Assembly (NCBI RefSeq): GCF_900141705.1 | Contig: NZ_FQYM01000002.1 | Span: 62,001 to 126,000 of the forward strand | Direction: 5' to 3' | DNA length: 64,000 nt | Origin: Fibrobacter sp. UWP2 | Lineage (GTDB): Bacteria > Fibrobacterota > Fibrobacteria > Fibrobacterales > Fibrobacteraceae | Shown: piece by piece, positions 49,208 to 59,139 of the stretch | How the letters are laid out: every line of letters begins with the position of its first letter | How positions within the stretch are numbered: position 1 is the stretch's first letter | Notes under the pieces: generated by a model | Told to the model about the DNA's origin: nothing | Seen by the model: the letters and a program-made list of their open reading frames with translations, nothing else | The model's database searches: none | Made by a program: the position numbers and the translations under genes

Positions 49208-49768
49208 ATGAACCACAATTCCACTCGCTCCAAGCTTCGTGACGAAGTCTATACCCAAATGATGTGTGCGCAGGCACGCCTCAGCAAAGACCAAAATACC
49301 CAGATGGGCGCCGTGCTCGTAAGTGCCGACGGCCGTGTCATTAGCACGGGCTACAATGGTGCCCCGGCGGGTTTTGATGACGAAACAGTGCCGTACACCC
49401 GCGAAAAGCAACTGCTGGCCTACGACCTGCTCGACGCTGACTCCGGCGAGCTTTTGAGCCACCACGAGTTCGAGGCGAACAAGTACCCCTTCATGGTGCA
49501 TGCCGAAATCAATGCGCTGCACTATGCCCGCGGCAAGGTGCCTCCCGGATCCAAGCTCTATGTAATCGGTTTCCCGTGTGAACGCTGCGCTTTGGATGTG
49601 AGCCTTTCTGGCGTGGCCGAAGTGTTTGTGACCAAGGATGATTACGACCCGAAGTCCACTTTGAACAACAGCCGCGATACCGCCTATTACATGTTCGCGC
49701 AGGCGGGCATTGTGGTGACGCTTTGCGGCAAGCGCATCCGTCCGGTGGTCTCCAAGACGGCGAAGTAA
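49208..49768 (+). CDS. deoxycytidylate (dCMP) deaminase
   Basis: Zinc enzyme of the ComEB family that turns dCMP into dUMP for thymidylate synthesis. It is 186 aa from the ATG at 49208. The zinc site is HAEINALHYA (His-Ala-Glu) and PCERC, and the substrate loop GYNGAPAGFDD is typical. An insertion between the two halves (EKQLLAYDLLDADSGELL) is longer than in E. coli-type cytidine deaminases but normal for dCMP deaminases. It begins five bases after a promoter box and ends at a strong bidirectional terminator shared with tsaE. Confidence 0.9.
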   Translation: MNHNSTRSKLRDEVYTQMMCAQARLSKDQNTQMGAVLVSADGRVISTGYNGAPAGFDDETVPYTREKQLLAYDLLDADSGELLSHHEFEANKYPFMVHAEINALHYARGKVPPGSKLYVIGFPCERCALDVSLSGVAEVFVTKDDYDPKSTLNNSRDTAYYMFAQAGIVVTLCGKRIRPVVSKTAK

Positions 49769-49792
49769 AGTCCGGATTCTATTTGTAAAAAA

Positions 49793-49819
49793 CCTTGGCT
49801 TGTCGCCAAGGCTTTTTTA
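49793..49819. terminator. bidirectional terminator between dCMP deaminase and tsaE
   Basis: CCTTGGC (49793-49799) pairs with GCCAAGG (49805-49811), with A-rich sequence before and CTTTTTTAT after, so it works on both strands. Confidence 0.85.
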
Positions 49820-50227
49820 TTCCACCGTAATCTCGCGTTCCGTTTCAGAGAGAATCTGGATGCGGATGGTGTGCGTAATCCCGCTGGTGTCGTCCATGCG
49901 TTCGGGCCACTCGATGAGGCTGATGCCTTTCGCCAGGTAGTCCGGGTCCATCCCGACTTCGCCTAGGTCGGCGCCGCCCTCGAGGCGGTAAAGGTCAAAG
50001 TGGAAAATGGGCGGGTCGTTTGGGTATTCGTGCAAAATGGTGTAGGTGGGGGAGCATACCGTTCCCGAGAAGCCGAGGCCGGCGCAAATCCCGCGGCTAA
50101 TGACGGTCTTGCCTGCGCCCAGGTTCCCGTACATAGCGACCATGTCACCCGGCTTTAGTGTGCTGGCGAATTCCTTTGCCCAGTTGTATGTCTCTTCTTC
50201 GCTATAAAAAATCATATTCGTCCGCAT
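49817..50227 (-). CDS. tsaE: tRNA threonylcarbamoyladenosine synthesis ATPase TsaE
   Basis: P-loop protein that works with TsaB and TsaD to make t6A37 in ANN-decoding tRNAs. It is 136 aa. The Walker A MYGNLGAGKTVISRGI lies near residue 35, followed by SPTYTILHEY and the FHFDLYRL block, then ISLIEWPERM, all family hallmarks. It lies 30 bases after nspC on the same strand. The spacer contains the low-complexity CACACCTCACACTTCACACC, whose complement gives repeated GAGGTGTGAA units just before its start. Confidence 0.95.
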   Translation of the reverse strand: MRTNMIFYSEEETYNWAKEFASTLKPGDMVAMYGNLGAGKTVISRGICAGLGFSGTVCSPTYTILHEYPNDPPIFHFDLYRLEGGADLGEVGMDPDYLAKGISLIEWPERMDDTSGITHTIRIQILSETEREITVE

Positions 50228-50257
50228 TTCATTTCACACCTCACACTTCACACCTCA
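50228..50257 (-). repeat. low-complexity GTGAGGTGTGAA spacer
   Basis: Two GAGGTGTGAA-like units occupy the whole nspC-tsaE gap and provide a GAGGTG ribosome-binding site for tsaE. A similar CACATCTCACACTACACAC stretch lies before rlmH at 29001-29020, in the opposite sense. Confidence 0.45.
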
Positions 50258-51385
50258 TTACAGTTTCTCTTTGAACTGCTCGTAGGTGAACTCGTGCAGC
50301 AGGTGGAACTTGCCCTCTTTATCGAACATGCCGATATTCGGGTGGCGCACGCCGTTAAAGAAGGTCGTCTTTACCATGGTGTAGTGAATCATGTCTTCAA
50401 AGATAATCTGGTCGCCTGTTTGGAGCGGCTTGTCAAACGAGAAGTCCCCGAGCTGGTCGCCGGCAAGGCAGGTATTTCCGGTTAATTTGTATGTAAATTT
50501 CTTGACGCCGGGGAGGTCGGCCCCGGTCACGGCGGGGCGGTATGGCATCTCGAGGCAGTCGGGCATGTGGGCGCTCACGCTCACGTTCAAAATGGCGATG
50601 TCCATTTCGTTGTGTACAATGTCGGCGACGTTCGTCACTAGTTCGCCGGTTTGCCAGCCAATGGCTTCGCCCGGTTCCATGATGACCTGCAGGTGCGGGT
50701 GGTGCGCCTTGAAGTTGTTCAGCAGTTCCACCAGCTGTTCCCTGTGGTAGTCTTTGCGGGTAATGTGGTGCCCGCCGCCAAAGTTGACCCACTTCATGCG
50801 GTCGAGGTATTTGCCAAAGTGTTGTTCAAATGCCGCGAGGACTCCTTCCAGCGCATCGGCGTCCTGCTCGCACAGGGCATGGAAGTGCAGCCCCTCGATG
50901 CCGTCCAGCAGTTCGGGTTTGAACTCGGCCTCGGTCACGCCCAGGCGGCTGAACTTGCCGCAGGGGTTGTACAGGTCGGTCTCCACGGTGGAGTATTGCG
51001 GGTTCACGCGGATGCCGCAGCTCACGCCCGCCTTGAGGGCGCGGTCCTTGAAGCGGGCCCACTGGCTAAAACTGTTGAAGGTGATGTGGTCGGCAAGGGC
51101 TAGTATCTGGTCGATTTCGTCGTCCTCGTAAGCGGGGGCGAACACGTGTACCTCTTTGCCCATTTCCTCCTTGGCGAGCCTGGCTTCGTTCAGGCTGCTG
51201 GCTGTCGCCCCCGGCAGGTATTCGCCGATAATGGGGAAACTTCGCCAAAAACTGTACCCCTTGAGGGCGCAAATAATCTTGACTCCGGTCCTTTTTTGGA
51301 TGTCGGAGAGGATGTCCATGTTCCGGCGAAGGCGGTTTTCGTCCAGAACGTAACAAGGAGTTTTCACTTGCGAGTAATCGAGCAT
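50258..51385 (-). CDS. nspC: carboxynorspermidine / carboxyspermidine decarboxylase
   Basis: PLP enzyme of the alanine-racemase fold that makes norspermidine or spermidine from the carboxy form. It is 375 aa. It shows TPCYVLDENRLRRNMDIL, the PLP Lys in ALKGYSFW, FHALCEQDADALE, VNFGGGHHITR and EPGEAIGW. The partner carboxyspermidine dehydrogenase is not adjacent. The start at 51385 is supported by a TATATTTG box four bases upstream. It is cotranscribed with tsaE and divergent from the secreted-protein gene at 51484. Confidence 0.94.
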   Translation of the reverse strand: MLDYSQVKTPCYVLDENRLRRNMDILSDIQKRTGVKIICALKGYSFWRSFPIIGEYLPGATASSLNEARLAKEEMGKEVHVFAPAYEDDEIDQILALADHITFNSFSQWARFKDRALKAGVSCGIRVNPQYSTVETDLYNPCGKFSRLGVTEAEFKPELLDGIEGLHFHALCEQDADALEGVLAAFEQHFGKYLDRMKWVNFGGGHHITRKDYHREQLVELLNNFKAHHPHLQVIMEPGEAIGWQTGELVTNVADIVHNEMDIAILNVSVSAHMPDCLEMPYRPAVTGADLPGVKKFTYKLTGNTCLAGDQLGDFSFDKPLQTGDQIIFEDMIHYTMVKTTFFNGVRHPNIGMFDKEGKFHLLHEFTYEQFKEKL

Positions 51386-51389
51386 GCCC

Positions 51390-51397
51390 CAAATATA
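51390..51397 (-). promoter_or_regulatory. TATATTTG promoter box of nspC
   Basis: Perfect box on the minus strand, only four bases before the nspC ATG. A leaderless transcript is expected. Confidence 0.6.
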
Positions 51398-51401
51398 GCT
51401 T

Positions 51402-51448
51402 ATTGCCCATTTTACCCCCTCAAAAGGGGCAATTTATTGTTTTTTTTG
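51402..51448 (+). terminator. terminator-like hairpin in the nspC upstream region
   Basis: ATTGCCC (51402-51408) can pair with GGGCAAT (51427-51433), with CCCC/GGGG as an alternative inner pairing, and a run of eight T follows at 51441. No gene precedes it on the plus strand, so it may stop antisense transcription from the nspC region. Confidence 0.4.
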
Positions 51449-51483
51449 CCTTTTAAAAAAAGCTTTAACTAAATTTAGTAGTG

Positions 51484-52260
51484 ATGATTTTGTCTTATTC
51501 TAAGTGTATTTTCGCTTCTATTTTATCCCTTGCTTTGGCAGGGGTGTGTTTCGCGCAATCTAATCCGCCTGCCCCCCAGTCAGACGTTGTGGCTCCCCGT
51601 GGAGCCTCTACAACTCTCGACGACATGATCCAGGCCAAACTGGACTCGATGGACCGGTCTCATGCCAGCCCCGTCAAGGCGAAGGTCAATTCCGACAGCC
51701 TTGCCAAGGCGAAGGCCGACAGCATCCGCCGCATGATCCAGGAGGGCAAGTACGTTAAGCGCGCCAAGTACGACAAGAGCAACTTTGACCACTGGAAGGT
51801 TGATACTGTTTTCCAGAAGTCCATGAAGGGCGAGGTCTTTGGTGTGTGGCGTACCCCGATTGTTTCGCACGGCCATGCCTTCCGCGATGCGGAACTCCGC
51901 TTTGGCATGAACGACACCCTTTACGGCGTGACCCGCACGTACTCCGATTCCGGCCGTTACCAAATGACCGGCGAGTATACCTACAAGGCCCGCTACCGCT
52001 TTGACAACGATTCTTCCCTCGTGACGCGCGAAGTGTTCCGCGACCGCGAAGTGATTCGTTGGGACTACGTGACTTTCCGCATTCGTGGCGATTCCCTTAG
52101 GCACAACCTGAAAAAGCTGGAATTCCGCGACCTGAACGATAACTGGCTCAACGCTCTCCAGGGCTTCGAAAACGTGCCGCCGGAAATCTACATCCGCGAC
52201 AAGGCTGCTTCCGAAGAGATGAACAAAGAGTTCCAGAACTCTAAATCCAAAAAGAAGTAG
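51484..52260 (+). CDS. secreted protein of unknown function upstream of an ABC importer
   Basis: A 258-aa exported protein with a signal peptide ending near GVCFAQS. Residues 30-100 are polar with Ala/Lys/Asp-rich helical character. Residues 105-220 contain beta-strand-like YGVTRTYSDSGRYQMTGEYTYKARYRF, seen in parts, and resemble lipocalin-style or DUF-type beta folds in character only. I recognise no family. TAAATTTA at 51470-51477 lies six bases before the ATG. The ABC permease starts five bases after the stop, so it may be an accessory, for example a binding factor, of that importer. Confidence 0.65.
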   Translation: MILSYSKCIFASILSLALAGVCFAQSNPPAPQSDVVAPRGASTTLDDMIQAKLDSMDRSHASPVKAKVNSDSLAKAKADSIRRMIQEGKYVKRAKYDKSNFDHWKVDTVFQKSMKGEVFGVWRTPIVSHGHAFRDAELRFGMNDTLYGVTRTYSDSGRYQMTGEYTYKARYRFDNDSSLVTREVFRDREVIRWDYVTFRIRGDSLRHNLKKLEFRDLNDNWLNALQGFENVPPEIYIRDKAASEEMNKEFQNSKSKKK

Positions 52261-52265
52261 GTGAC

Positions 52266-53237
52266 ATGAACCGCATGGCGGTTTATTTTACCATCCTTGC
52301 GACGGCTGTTTTGCTGCTGGTCTTTTTGACGTTGTTGCTTGGACCGGTGGGTCTTTCTTTTGCTGACGTGTGTCGGTCGTTGGCCGAACCTTGGGGCGAG
52401 GACGTCGCTCACCGCATTGTGTGGGATTTGAGAATCCCGCGTTTGGTCGCTGCTCTGCTTGCGGGCGGAGCGCTTGCGGTTTCGGGCCTCACCTTGCAGT
52501 CGGTGTTCCGCAACCCGCTGTGCGGACCGTTTGTGCTGGGCATTAGCAGCGGTGCGAGCCTGGGTGTGGCGTTGGCGCTGCTCGCAGGTTTTAGCTTTGG
52601 TCGTTTTGGCGTGCTTGGCGCGGCTTCGCTCGGGGCGCTCGCAGTGACGGCGGTGGTGATGTGGATCGCCTACCGCTTTAGGCAGAGCGCCGTGCTCTTG
52701 GTGGCGGGACTTTTAATTGGCTACTTCATTGACGCCCTGGTGAGCATTTTGATTGCGGGTGCCGAGGCGGAGAGCTTGCGGGTCTACGTGGCTTGGGGCT
52801 TGGGCAGTTTTGCTCGCCTGACGCTTGACGATGTTTGGCTTTTTGCACTCGCGGTTTGCGTTGGACTGGTGCTGGTGGTTTGCTCTATGCGTTACCTGAA
52901 CACGGTCCGCATGGGCGAGGACTTCGCCCGCGGTTTGGGCGTTCGCGTTGAACGGGCACGTGCCATGTCCCTCTTGGGCGCGAGCGTCTTGACGGGTGCT
53001 TCGACCGCTTTTTGTGGGCCGGTCGCCTTTATTGGCATTGCGGTGCCGCACCTCGCTTACTTGCTTTTTAAAACCACGAACCATCGCGTTCTTTTGCCTG
53101 CATCATTTTTGTGCGGGTCGGTGCTTGCCATGGTGGCTGGGCTGTTCCCGGCGGGCATCCCATTGAACGCGGTCTTGAGCCTTGTTGGCGTTCCTGTTAT
53201 TTTGTATGTAATTGTGCGCGGAGCGAAGTATGAGTAG
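52266..53237 (+). CDS. FecCD/BtuC-type ABC importer permease
   Basis: Membrane subunit of a type II importer for iron-siderophore, haem or cobalamin. It is 323 aa with about nine to ten helices. Family motifs are LRIPRLVAALLAGGALAVSG, QSVFRNPLCGPFVLGISSGA and the coupling segment GEDFARGLGVRVERARAM, followed by FCGPVAFIGIAVPHLAYLL. AGGTGAC precedes the ATG. It overlaps the ATPase gene by eight bases. No FecB/BtuF-type binding protein is adjacent, so the substrate stays open. Confidence 0.92.
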   Translation: MNRMAVYFTILATAVLLLVFLTLLLGPVGLSFADVCRSLAEPWGEDVAHRIVWDLRIPRLVAALLAGGALAVSGLTLQSVFRNPLCGPFVLGISSGASLGVALALLAGFSFGRFGVLGAASLGALAVTAVVMWIAYRFRQSAVLLVAGLLIGYFIDALVSILIAGAEAESLRVYVAWGLGSFARLTLDDVWLFALAVCVGLVLVVCSMRYLNTVRMGEDFARGLGVRVERARAMSLLGASVLTGASTAFCGPVAFIGIAVPHLAYLLFKTTNHRVLLPASFLCGSVLAMVAGLFPAGIPLNAVLSLVGVPVILYVIVRGAKYE

Positions 53238-53964
53238 GTTGCTTTTGTGCACAGGATTGCTTTTTGGCTATGGGGGGCGCGGTGGTAGGGCCGCCCTGTG
53301 TTGTGATACCCCCTGCGATTTCGAAGTGTCCGCAGGTGAGGTCGTCGCCTTGATGGGCGAGAACGGCTGTGGCAAGAGCACCTTGTTAAAGACTTTTGCA
53401 GGAACCATCCCGCCCCTCGCAGGCGAGGTCTCGCTTTGTGAAAAGCTTTTGGGACAATGGAGCGCCCAAGAACGCGCTACCCATGTGGCTCTTGTCCGCA
53501 TGAGCGTCCCTGCGCCCGGTCGCATGACGGTTCGCGAGTTCGTGGGTCTCGGCCGCACGCCGTATTCGGGCGTGTTGGATTCCCGCAACGCCGAAGACGA
53601 GATGGTGATTGAAAACGCCTTGCGTCTTTTTACACTTGAAGAATTTGCGAATCGCCCCGTGGCGGAACTCAGCGACGGTGAGCGTAGCCGCGTGTATTTG
53701 GCGGAGGCGGTGGCGCAGCAGGTGAAGGTCCTGTTGCTCGACGAGCCTAACGCCTTTTTGGATATCCCGCGGAGTCACGCCCTGTTCCGCATGCTGCGTA
53801 GCCTTGCGCTTGAACAGCGTATGGGCATAGTTGTTTCGATGCACTCCATTGAATACGCCGAGAAGTATTGTGACCGTATTGCGGTCATCGATAACCGCCG
53901 AGTGCAGGTGGCTCCCGCTGGTGAAGCCCGCGAAAGGGGGTTGTTCGCATGGACCGAAAAATGA
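53230..53964 (+). CDS. FecE/BtuD-type ABC importer ATPase
   Basis: Nucleotide-binding subunit paired with the permease before it. It is 244 aa from the ATG at 53230. Walker A is GENGCGKST, the signature is LSDGERSRV (GGQ replaced by DGE), Walker B is VLLLDEP, and the switch His lies in VSMHSIEYA. The Q-loop is less clear (ALVRMSVPAPGRMTVREF has Arg where Gln is usual), and the N terminus is Cys-rich; both are mild deviations from the family. It overlaps the downstream TraB gene by 16 bases. Confidence 0.9.
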   Translation: MSRLLLCTGLLFGYGGRGGRAALCCDTPCDFEVSAGEVVALMGENGCGKSTLLKTFAGTIPPLAGEVSLCEKLLGQWSAQERATHVALVRMSVPAPGRMTVREFVGLGRTPYSGVLDSRNAEDEMVIENALRLFTLEEFANRPVAELSDGERSRVYLAEAVAQQVKVLLLDEPNAFLDIPRSHALFRMLRSLALEQRMGIVVSMHSIEYAEKYCDRIAVIDNRRVQVAPAGEARERGLFAWTEK

Positions 53965-54917
53965 TTTTGCGTCCCGCCTTTGCCGCCGTTTTTTTTGCGG
54001 TGCTCCTCGCGATGATTTTGGTTGCCTGTAGTTCGAGCCCGAGGGCGGAAATTGGACCCGCACCCCAGACAAGTGCTAAACAACATTTTTTTTGGAAGGT
54101 CTCTGACAGCAATTCTACGATATATATATTGGGAAGCGTGCATTTTGCCGATTCTTCCTTTTACCCGCTGGACCCCGTCATCGATACCGCTTTTGCGCAT
54201 GCCGAGGAACTGGCCGTGGAAATCGACATTGGCAACGATTCCGTGAGTAACGAGGTCGCCCAGAAGTCCATGCAGCAGGGCCTGCTCCCTGCGGGCACGA
54301 CACTCAATCAGATTTTGCCGCGTCCGCTCTGGAATTCCCTCGACAGCATTTGTGCGTCGTGGAACTTCCCCGTGACGGCGTTGATGCCGATGAAACCGTG
54401 GTTCGCCGCGACAACGCTCAGCGTGGTCGCCATCCAGCGTGTGGGAATCGACCCGAGCTACGGTGTGGATATGGTGCTGTTGGACCGCGCGGCGGTCGAT
54501 GGCAAGGCGATTGTGAGCCTGGAGACCGCTGATGAACAGGTGGGGGCGATTGCCGATTCAAGCGAATCGGATTCCGCGGGAATCTATTACCTCAAAACCA
54601 CTCTCCGTGAAATCTCGGAACTGGACTCCATGGTGACTCGCATGATTCGCGCCTGGAAAACGGGCGACGACGTGCTTTTGCGCCAGGTGATGAACGAGGA
54701 GAGCGAAGGCGATTCTCCCGAAGACGAAGCCTTGCGCCAAAAGATGGAAGACAAGGTATACACGAGCCGCAATGGCAAAATGGCGGAATCCATCGCGCAG
54801 TTCTTGGCGGAGGACCGCAGTGTGTTTGTGGTGGTGGGGGCTGCGCACTTGGTGCTGGACGATGACAACGTGATTGAACTCTTGCGCAAGCGCGGGTTCA
54901 GCGTCGAACGGCTTTAA
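53949..54917 (+). CDS. TraB/GumN-family lipoprotein
   Basis: A 322-aa lipoprotein. The signal peptide ends in the lipobox MILVACSS. The mature part shows the TraB/GumN (Tiki-like) blocks: YILGSVHFAD, EELAVEID, the central GIDPSYGVDMVLLDRA and the C-terminal RSVFVVVGAAHLVLDD with the conserved GxxH. Relatives are metal-dependent peptidases or of unknown role. AAAGGGGG precedes the ATG at 53949. It overlaps the ABC ATPase, so it may support the same uptake system, perhaps by processing a peptide ligand; that is speculation. Confidence 0.87.
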   Translation: MDRKMILRPAFAAVFFAVLLAMILVACSSSPRAEIGPAPQTSAKQHFFWKVSDSNSTIYILGSVHFADSSFYPLDPVIDTAFAHAEELAVEIDIGNDSVSNEVAQKSMQQGLLPAGTTLNQILPRPLWNSLDSICASWNFPVTALMPMKPWFAATTLSVVAIQRVGIDPSYGVDMVLLDRAAVDGKAIVSLETADEQVGAIADSSESDSAGIYYLKTTLREISELDSMVTRMIRAWKTGDDVLLRQVMNEESEGDSPEDEALRQKMEDKVYTSRNGKMAESIAQFLAEDRSVFVVVGAAHLVLDDDNVIELLRKRGFSVERL

Positions 54918-54920
54918 GCT

Positions 54921-56258
<1,338 letters not shown>

Positions 56259-56271
56259 CGGGTTAATTAGG

Positions 56272-56312
56272 AATTATGACAATTAGGAATTCGGAATTCC
56301 TAATTCATAATT
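56272..56312. repeat. 41-nt near-perfect palindrome at the proC 3' end
   Basis: AATTAGGAATTC (56281-56292) and GAATTCCTAATT (56294-56305) are separated by one base and flanked by AATTATG and CATAATT, which also pair. It overlaps the proC stop codon. The sequence is made of repeated AATTAGGAATT units. Confidence 0.75.
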
Positions 56313-57117
56313 ATTTTCCCAGTTCCTTGGAGCGGTTGGTGCCAGCGACTACGGCCTTGATGAGGCTCGAGCGGAAGCCGCCTTCTTCGAGGGCGTCCAC
56401 GCCGGCGATGGTCGTGCCCGCGGGGGAGCATACCATGGCGCACAGGTCGCTTGGACTCTTGCCCGACTGCTTGACGAGTTCCACGCTGCCTTCGATGGTG
56501 CCGAGGGCGAGCTTGAGCGCGACATCGCGGGTGAGGCCAGCCTTCACGCCACCGCGGGTGAGCCCTTCGATGAACTCGAAAACGTAGGCGGGGGCGCTGC
56601 CCGAGAGCCCGGTGACGGCGTCCATCAAGGATTCTGACACGCGGCAGGTCACGCCGACCGTGCCGAAGATTGTTTCGGCAGTTGCAAGCGTTTCGTCGTT
56701 GACGCCGTCGGTGGCGAGGGCCACCGTGCCCTTGCCCACGGTGAGCGGCAGGTTCGGCATCACGCGGAGCACCTGGTTCTGTTCGCCGAGCACGCTCACG
56801 AGGGCGCTGCGGGCGACACCGGCCATGATGCTAATGAAGGTCTTGGGGGCAGTGAGCGCCTTGGCGGCGGCGTTCCATTCGCCAGAGACTTTTTTGAAAA
56901 TCTGTGGTTTTACGCAGAGGAACGTCACGTCGGCTGCCTTGACGCCCTCGTCAAAGCTTTTTACGCGAACGCAGCCCAGGGCGGTCACGGCAGCCGCTGC
57001 GGTGTCGCTCGGGTCAAAGAAAAAGATGGTTTTGGGGTCGGATCCGGCCTGGAGAAGACCGCGGAGGATGGCCCCGCCCATATTGCCTGTACCGGCGAAA
57101 AAGATTTTCTTGTTCAT
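56311..57117 (-). CDS. proC: pyrroline-5-carboxylate reductase
   Basis: Last step of proline synthesis, NAD(P)H-dependent reduction of pyrroline-5-carboxylate. It is 268 aa from the ATG at 57117. It has the Rossmann motif FAGTGNMGGAILRGLL, VKPQIFKKV, MAGVARSAL, MPNLPLTVGKGTVAL and the C-terminal TGLSGSAPAYVFEFIEGL with PAGTTIAGVDALEEGGFRSS, seen in parts. It lies 23 bases after rho on the same strand. The stop codon is embedded in a large palindrome. Confidence 0.95.
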   Translation of the reverse strand: MNKKIFFAGTGNMGGAILRGLLQAGSDPKTIFFFDPSDTAAAAVTALGCVRVKSFDEGVKAADVTFLCVKPQIFKKVSGEWNAAAKALTAPKTFISIMAGVARSALVSVLGEQNQVLRVMPNLPLTVGKGTVALATDGVNDETLATAETIFGTVGVTCRVSESLMDAVTGLSGSAPAYVFEFIEGLTRGGVKAGLTRDVALKLALGTIEGSVELVKQSGKSPSDLCAMVCSPAGTTIAGVDALEEGGFRSSLIKAVVAGTNRSKELGK

Positions 57118-57140
57118 TGTACTAGTCCTTTTTCTCAAAT

Positions 57141-59000
57141 TTAACCGTTCATGGAGCCCAAGAAGTCGAAGTTCGTCTTAAAGAGCTTCAATTTGTCGCG
57201 CAAGAATTCCATGATCTCGACTGTAGTCATGTCTTGCAGGTAACGGCGCAAAATCCAAACGCGGCGCATTTCTTCTTCGGTCAACAGCAATTCCTCTTTG
57301 CGGGTGCCCGACTTGAAAATGTCGATGGCGGGCCAGATGCGCTTTTCGGCAATGCGGCGGTCCAAAACCAGTTCCATGTTGCCGGTGCCCTTGAATTCTT
57401 CAAAGATCACTTCGTCCATGCGGCTGCCGGTCTCGATCAAGGCTGTGCCCACAATGGTGAGTGAGCCGCCGTTCTCGATTTTACGGGCGGCGCCAAAGAA
57501 CTTTTTGGGAAGCTGCATGGCGTTCGCGTCCACACCGCCCGAGAGAATTTTGCCAGAGTGCGGGATGGCGACGTTGTTCGCGCGGGCAAAGCGGGTGATG
57601 GAGTCTAGCAAAATCACCACGTCGTTGCCGTGCTCCACAAGGCGCTTCGCCTTTTCCAAAACGAGGCTTGCCACCTTGATGTGGCGGCCCGGTTCCTCGT
57701 CGAACGTGGAGGCGAGAACTTCGGCCATGATGTTCTTGCCGCGGGCGGCGCTCTCTTCTTTGAGGCGGTCGATGAGCTTGCGCATTTCGGTCACTTCTTC
57801 GGGGCGTTCGTCAATCAGGAGCACGATGAGCTTCACTTCGGGGTGGTTCGCCGTGATGGCCTTGGTCACGTTCTGCAGCAACACGGTTTTACCGGTGCGC
57901 GGCGGGGCGAGCACAATACTGCGCTGGCCCTTGCCAATGGGGGTGAAGAGGTTCATGAGGCGCGTGCTGTATTCCTGGGAATCGAATTCCAGGTTCAGGC
58001 GCTCGATGGGGTGAATCGGGGTCAAGTATTCGAAGGCGACGCGACGCTTGGTCTTTTCGGGGGGTTCGAAGTTCACCGTGTCAATGCGGAGCAGCGCAAA
58101 ATACTTTTCACCTTCGCGGGGCTGGCGCACCTGGCCCGTGATGGTGTCGCCCATCTTGAGGTCGTAACGGCGGATGATGTTCTTGCTAATGTAAATGTCG
58201 TCGGGACCGGCGAGGTAGTTGTGCTCGGGGTTCCTCAAAAAGCCGTGGCCGCCCTCGGGGATGATTTCGAGCACGCCTTCGGTGTAAATCGGAGTGTCTT
58301 CGCCGTTGGTCGCGCTCAAAATGCTGTAGACCAGGGCCTGCTTGCGCATCTTTTTGTAGTCAACAATGCCCAGTTCTTCGGCCTTGCTCTGCAGCTCGAA
58401 CATGGGGAGACCGCGGAGTTGCTTCCACTTGGCGCGTGCGGCGGCCACCTGCTCGGGGTCGGGAGGCGGCAGCTGGATGCTCTCATCCAAAAAGTCGTCT
58501 TGCGGCAGGTTGCGGTTGTGGCGGTTCTTGAACTTGTTGAACTTGTTGAAACGGTTGTTGCCGTTGTTTTGATTGTTACCGTTGTTACGGTTGTTGTTCT
58601 GATTGTTGTTGTTGTTGAAATGGCGGTTATTCTGGTCGCCCTGCTGGCCGTTGTTCTGGCCTTGTTGCGGGGTTCCTTCTGCGGGGGCGCCTTCGGCGCT
58701 GTTGTTGGTTGCCTGGGCGGATCCTTCCGCGGGCATGGCCGCCGTGTTGGCGGCAGGGGCTTCGGGGGCGGGTGTAAATTCGGTGGTCGGCTTTTCGCGG
58801 GTCGGCGGTTCGGGGGCTTTTTCTACCGGGGCTGCTTCCGTCTTTTTTTCGGTGGCGTTCTCGGCAACTTTTTCGTCAGCCTTTTCGGAGGCCTTTTTAG
58901 GAGTGCGCCCGCGCTTCTTGGGTGCCGCCTTTGCTTCTTCTGCGGCTTCTACAGGCTCGACAACTTCGTTCTGGTCCAGATTCTTTTTTGTTCTAGGCAC
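57141..59000 (-). CDS. rho: transcription termination factor Rho with N-terminal Asn/Gln-rich extension
   Basis: Hexameric RNA helicase that terminates transcription. It is 619 aa, about 200 longer than E. coli Rho. Residues 1-110 are Lys/Glu/Ala/Pro-rich. Residues 111-164 hold 25 Asn and 8 Gln among 54 residues, a prion-like composition, ending in basic [13 protein letters not shown]. The standard Rho follows: the RNA-binding domain with [15 protein letters not shown], Walker [10 protein letters not shown], Walker [15 protein letters not shown] and the secondary RNA site with [27 protein letters not shown], seen in parts. The GTG start is preceded by AAGGA. Confidence 0.96.
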   Translation of the reverse strand: MPRTKKNLDQNEVVEPVEAAEEAKAAPKKRGRTPKKASEKADEKVAENATEKKTEAAPVEKAPEPPTREKPTTEFTPAPEAPAANTAAMPAEGSAQATNNSAEGAPAEGTPQQGQNNGQQGDQNNRHFNNNNNQNNNRNNGNNQNNGNNRFNKFNKFKNRHNRNLPQDDFLDESIQLPPPDPEQVAAARAKWKQLRGLPMFELQSKAEELGIVDYKKMRKQALVYSILSATNGEDTPIYTEGVLEIIPEGGHGFLRNPEHNYLAGPDDIYISKNIIRRYDLKMGDTITGQVRQPREGEKYFALLRIDTVNFEPPEKTKRRVAFEYLTPIHPIERLNLEFDSQEYSTRLMNLFTPIGKGQRSIVLAPPRTGKTVLLQNVTKAITANHPEVKLIVLLIDERPEEVTEMRKLIDRLKEESAARGKNIMAEVLASTFDEEPGRHIKVASLVLEKAKRLVEHGNDVVILLDSITRFARANNVAIPHSGKILSGGVDANAMQLPKKFFGAARKIENGGSLTIVGTALIETGSRMDEVIFEEFKGTGNMELVLDRRIAEKRIWPAIDIFKSGTRKEELLLTEEEMRRVWILRRYLQDMTTVEIMEFLRDKLKLFKTNFDFLGSMNG

Positions 59001-59139
59001 TTTATTTATCCTTATTATGTTGTTCTATATTTTATGTATAAAGTTTTATGGTAGTTTTGTATTGAGGGAATAAAATCTCAAAGCAGAGCCAAATAAGCTC
59101 TCTGAGAAAAAAATATGGTGGGAAATTCTTGTTCCTACT

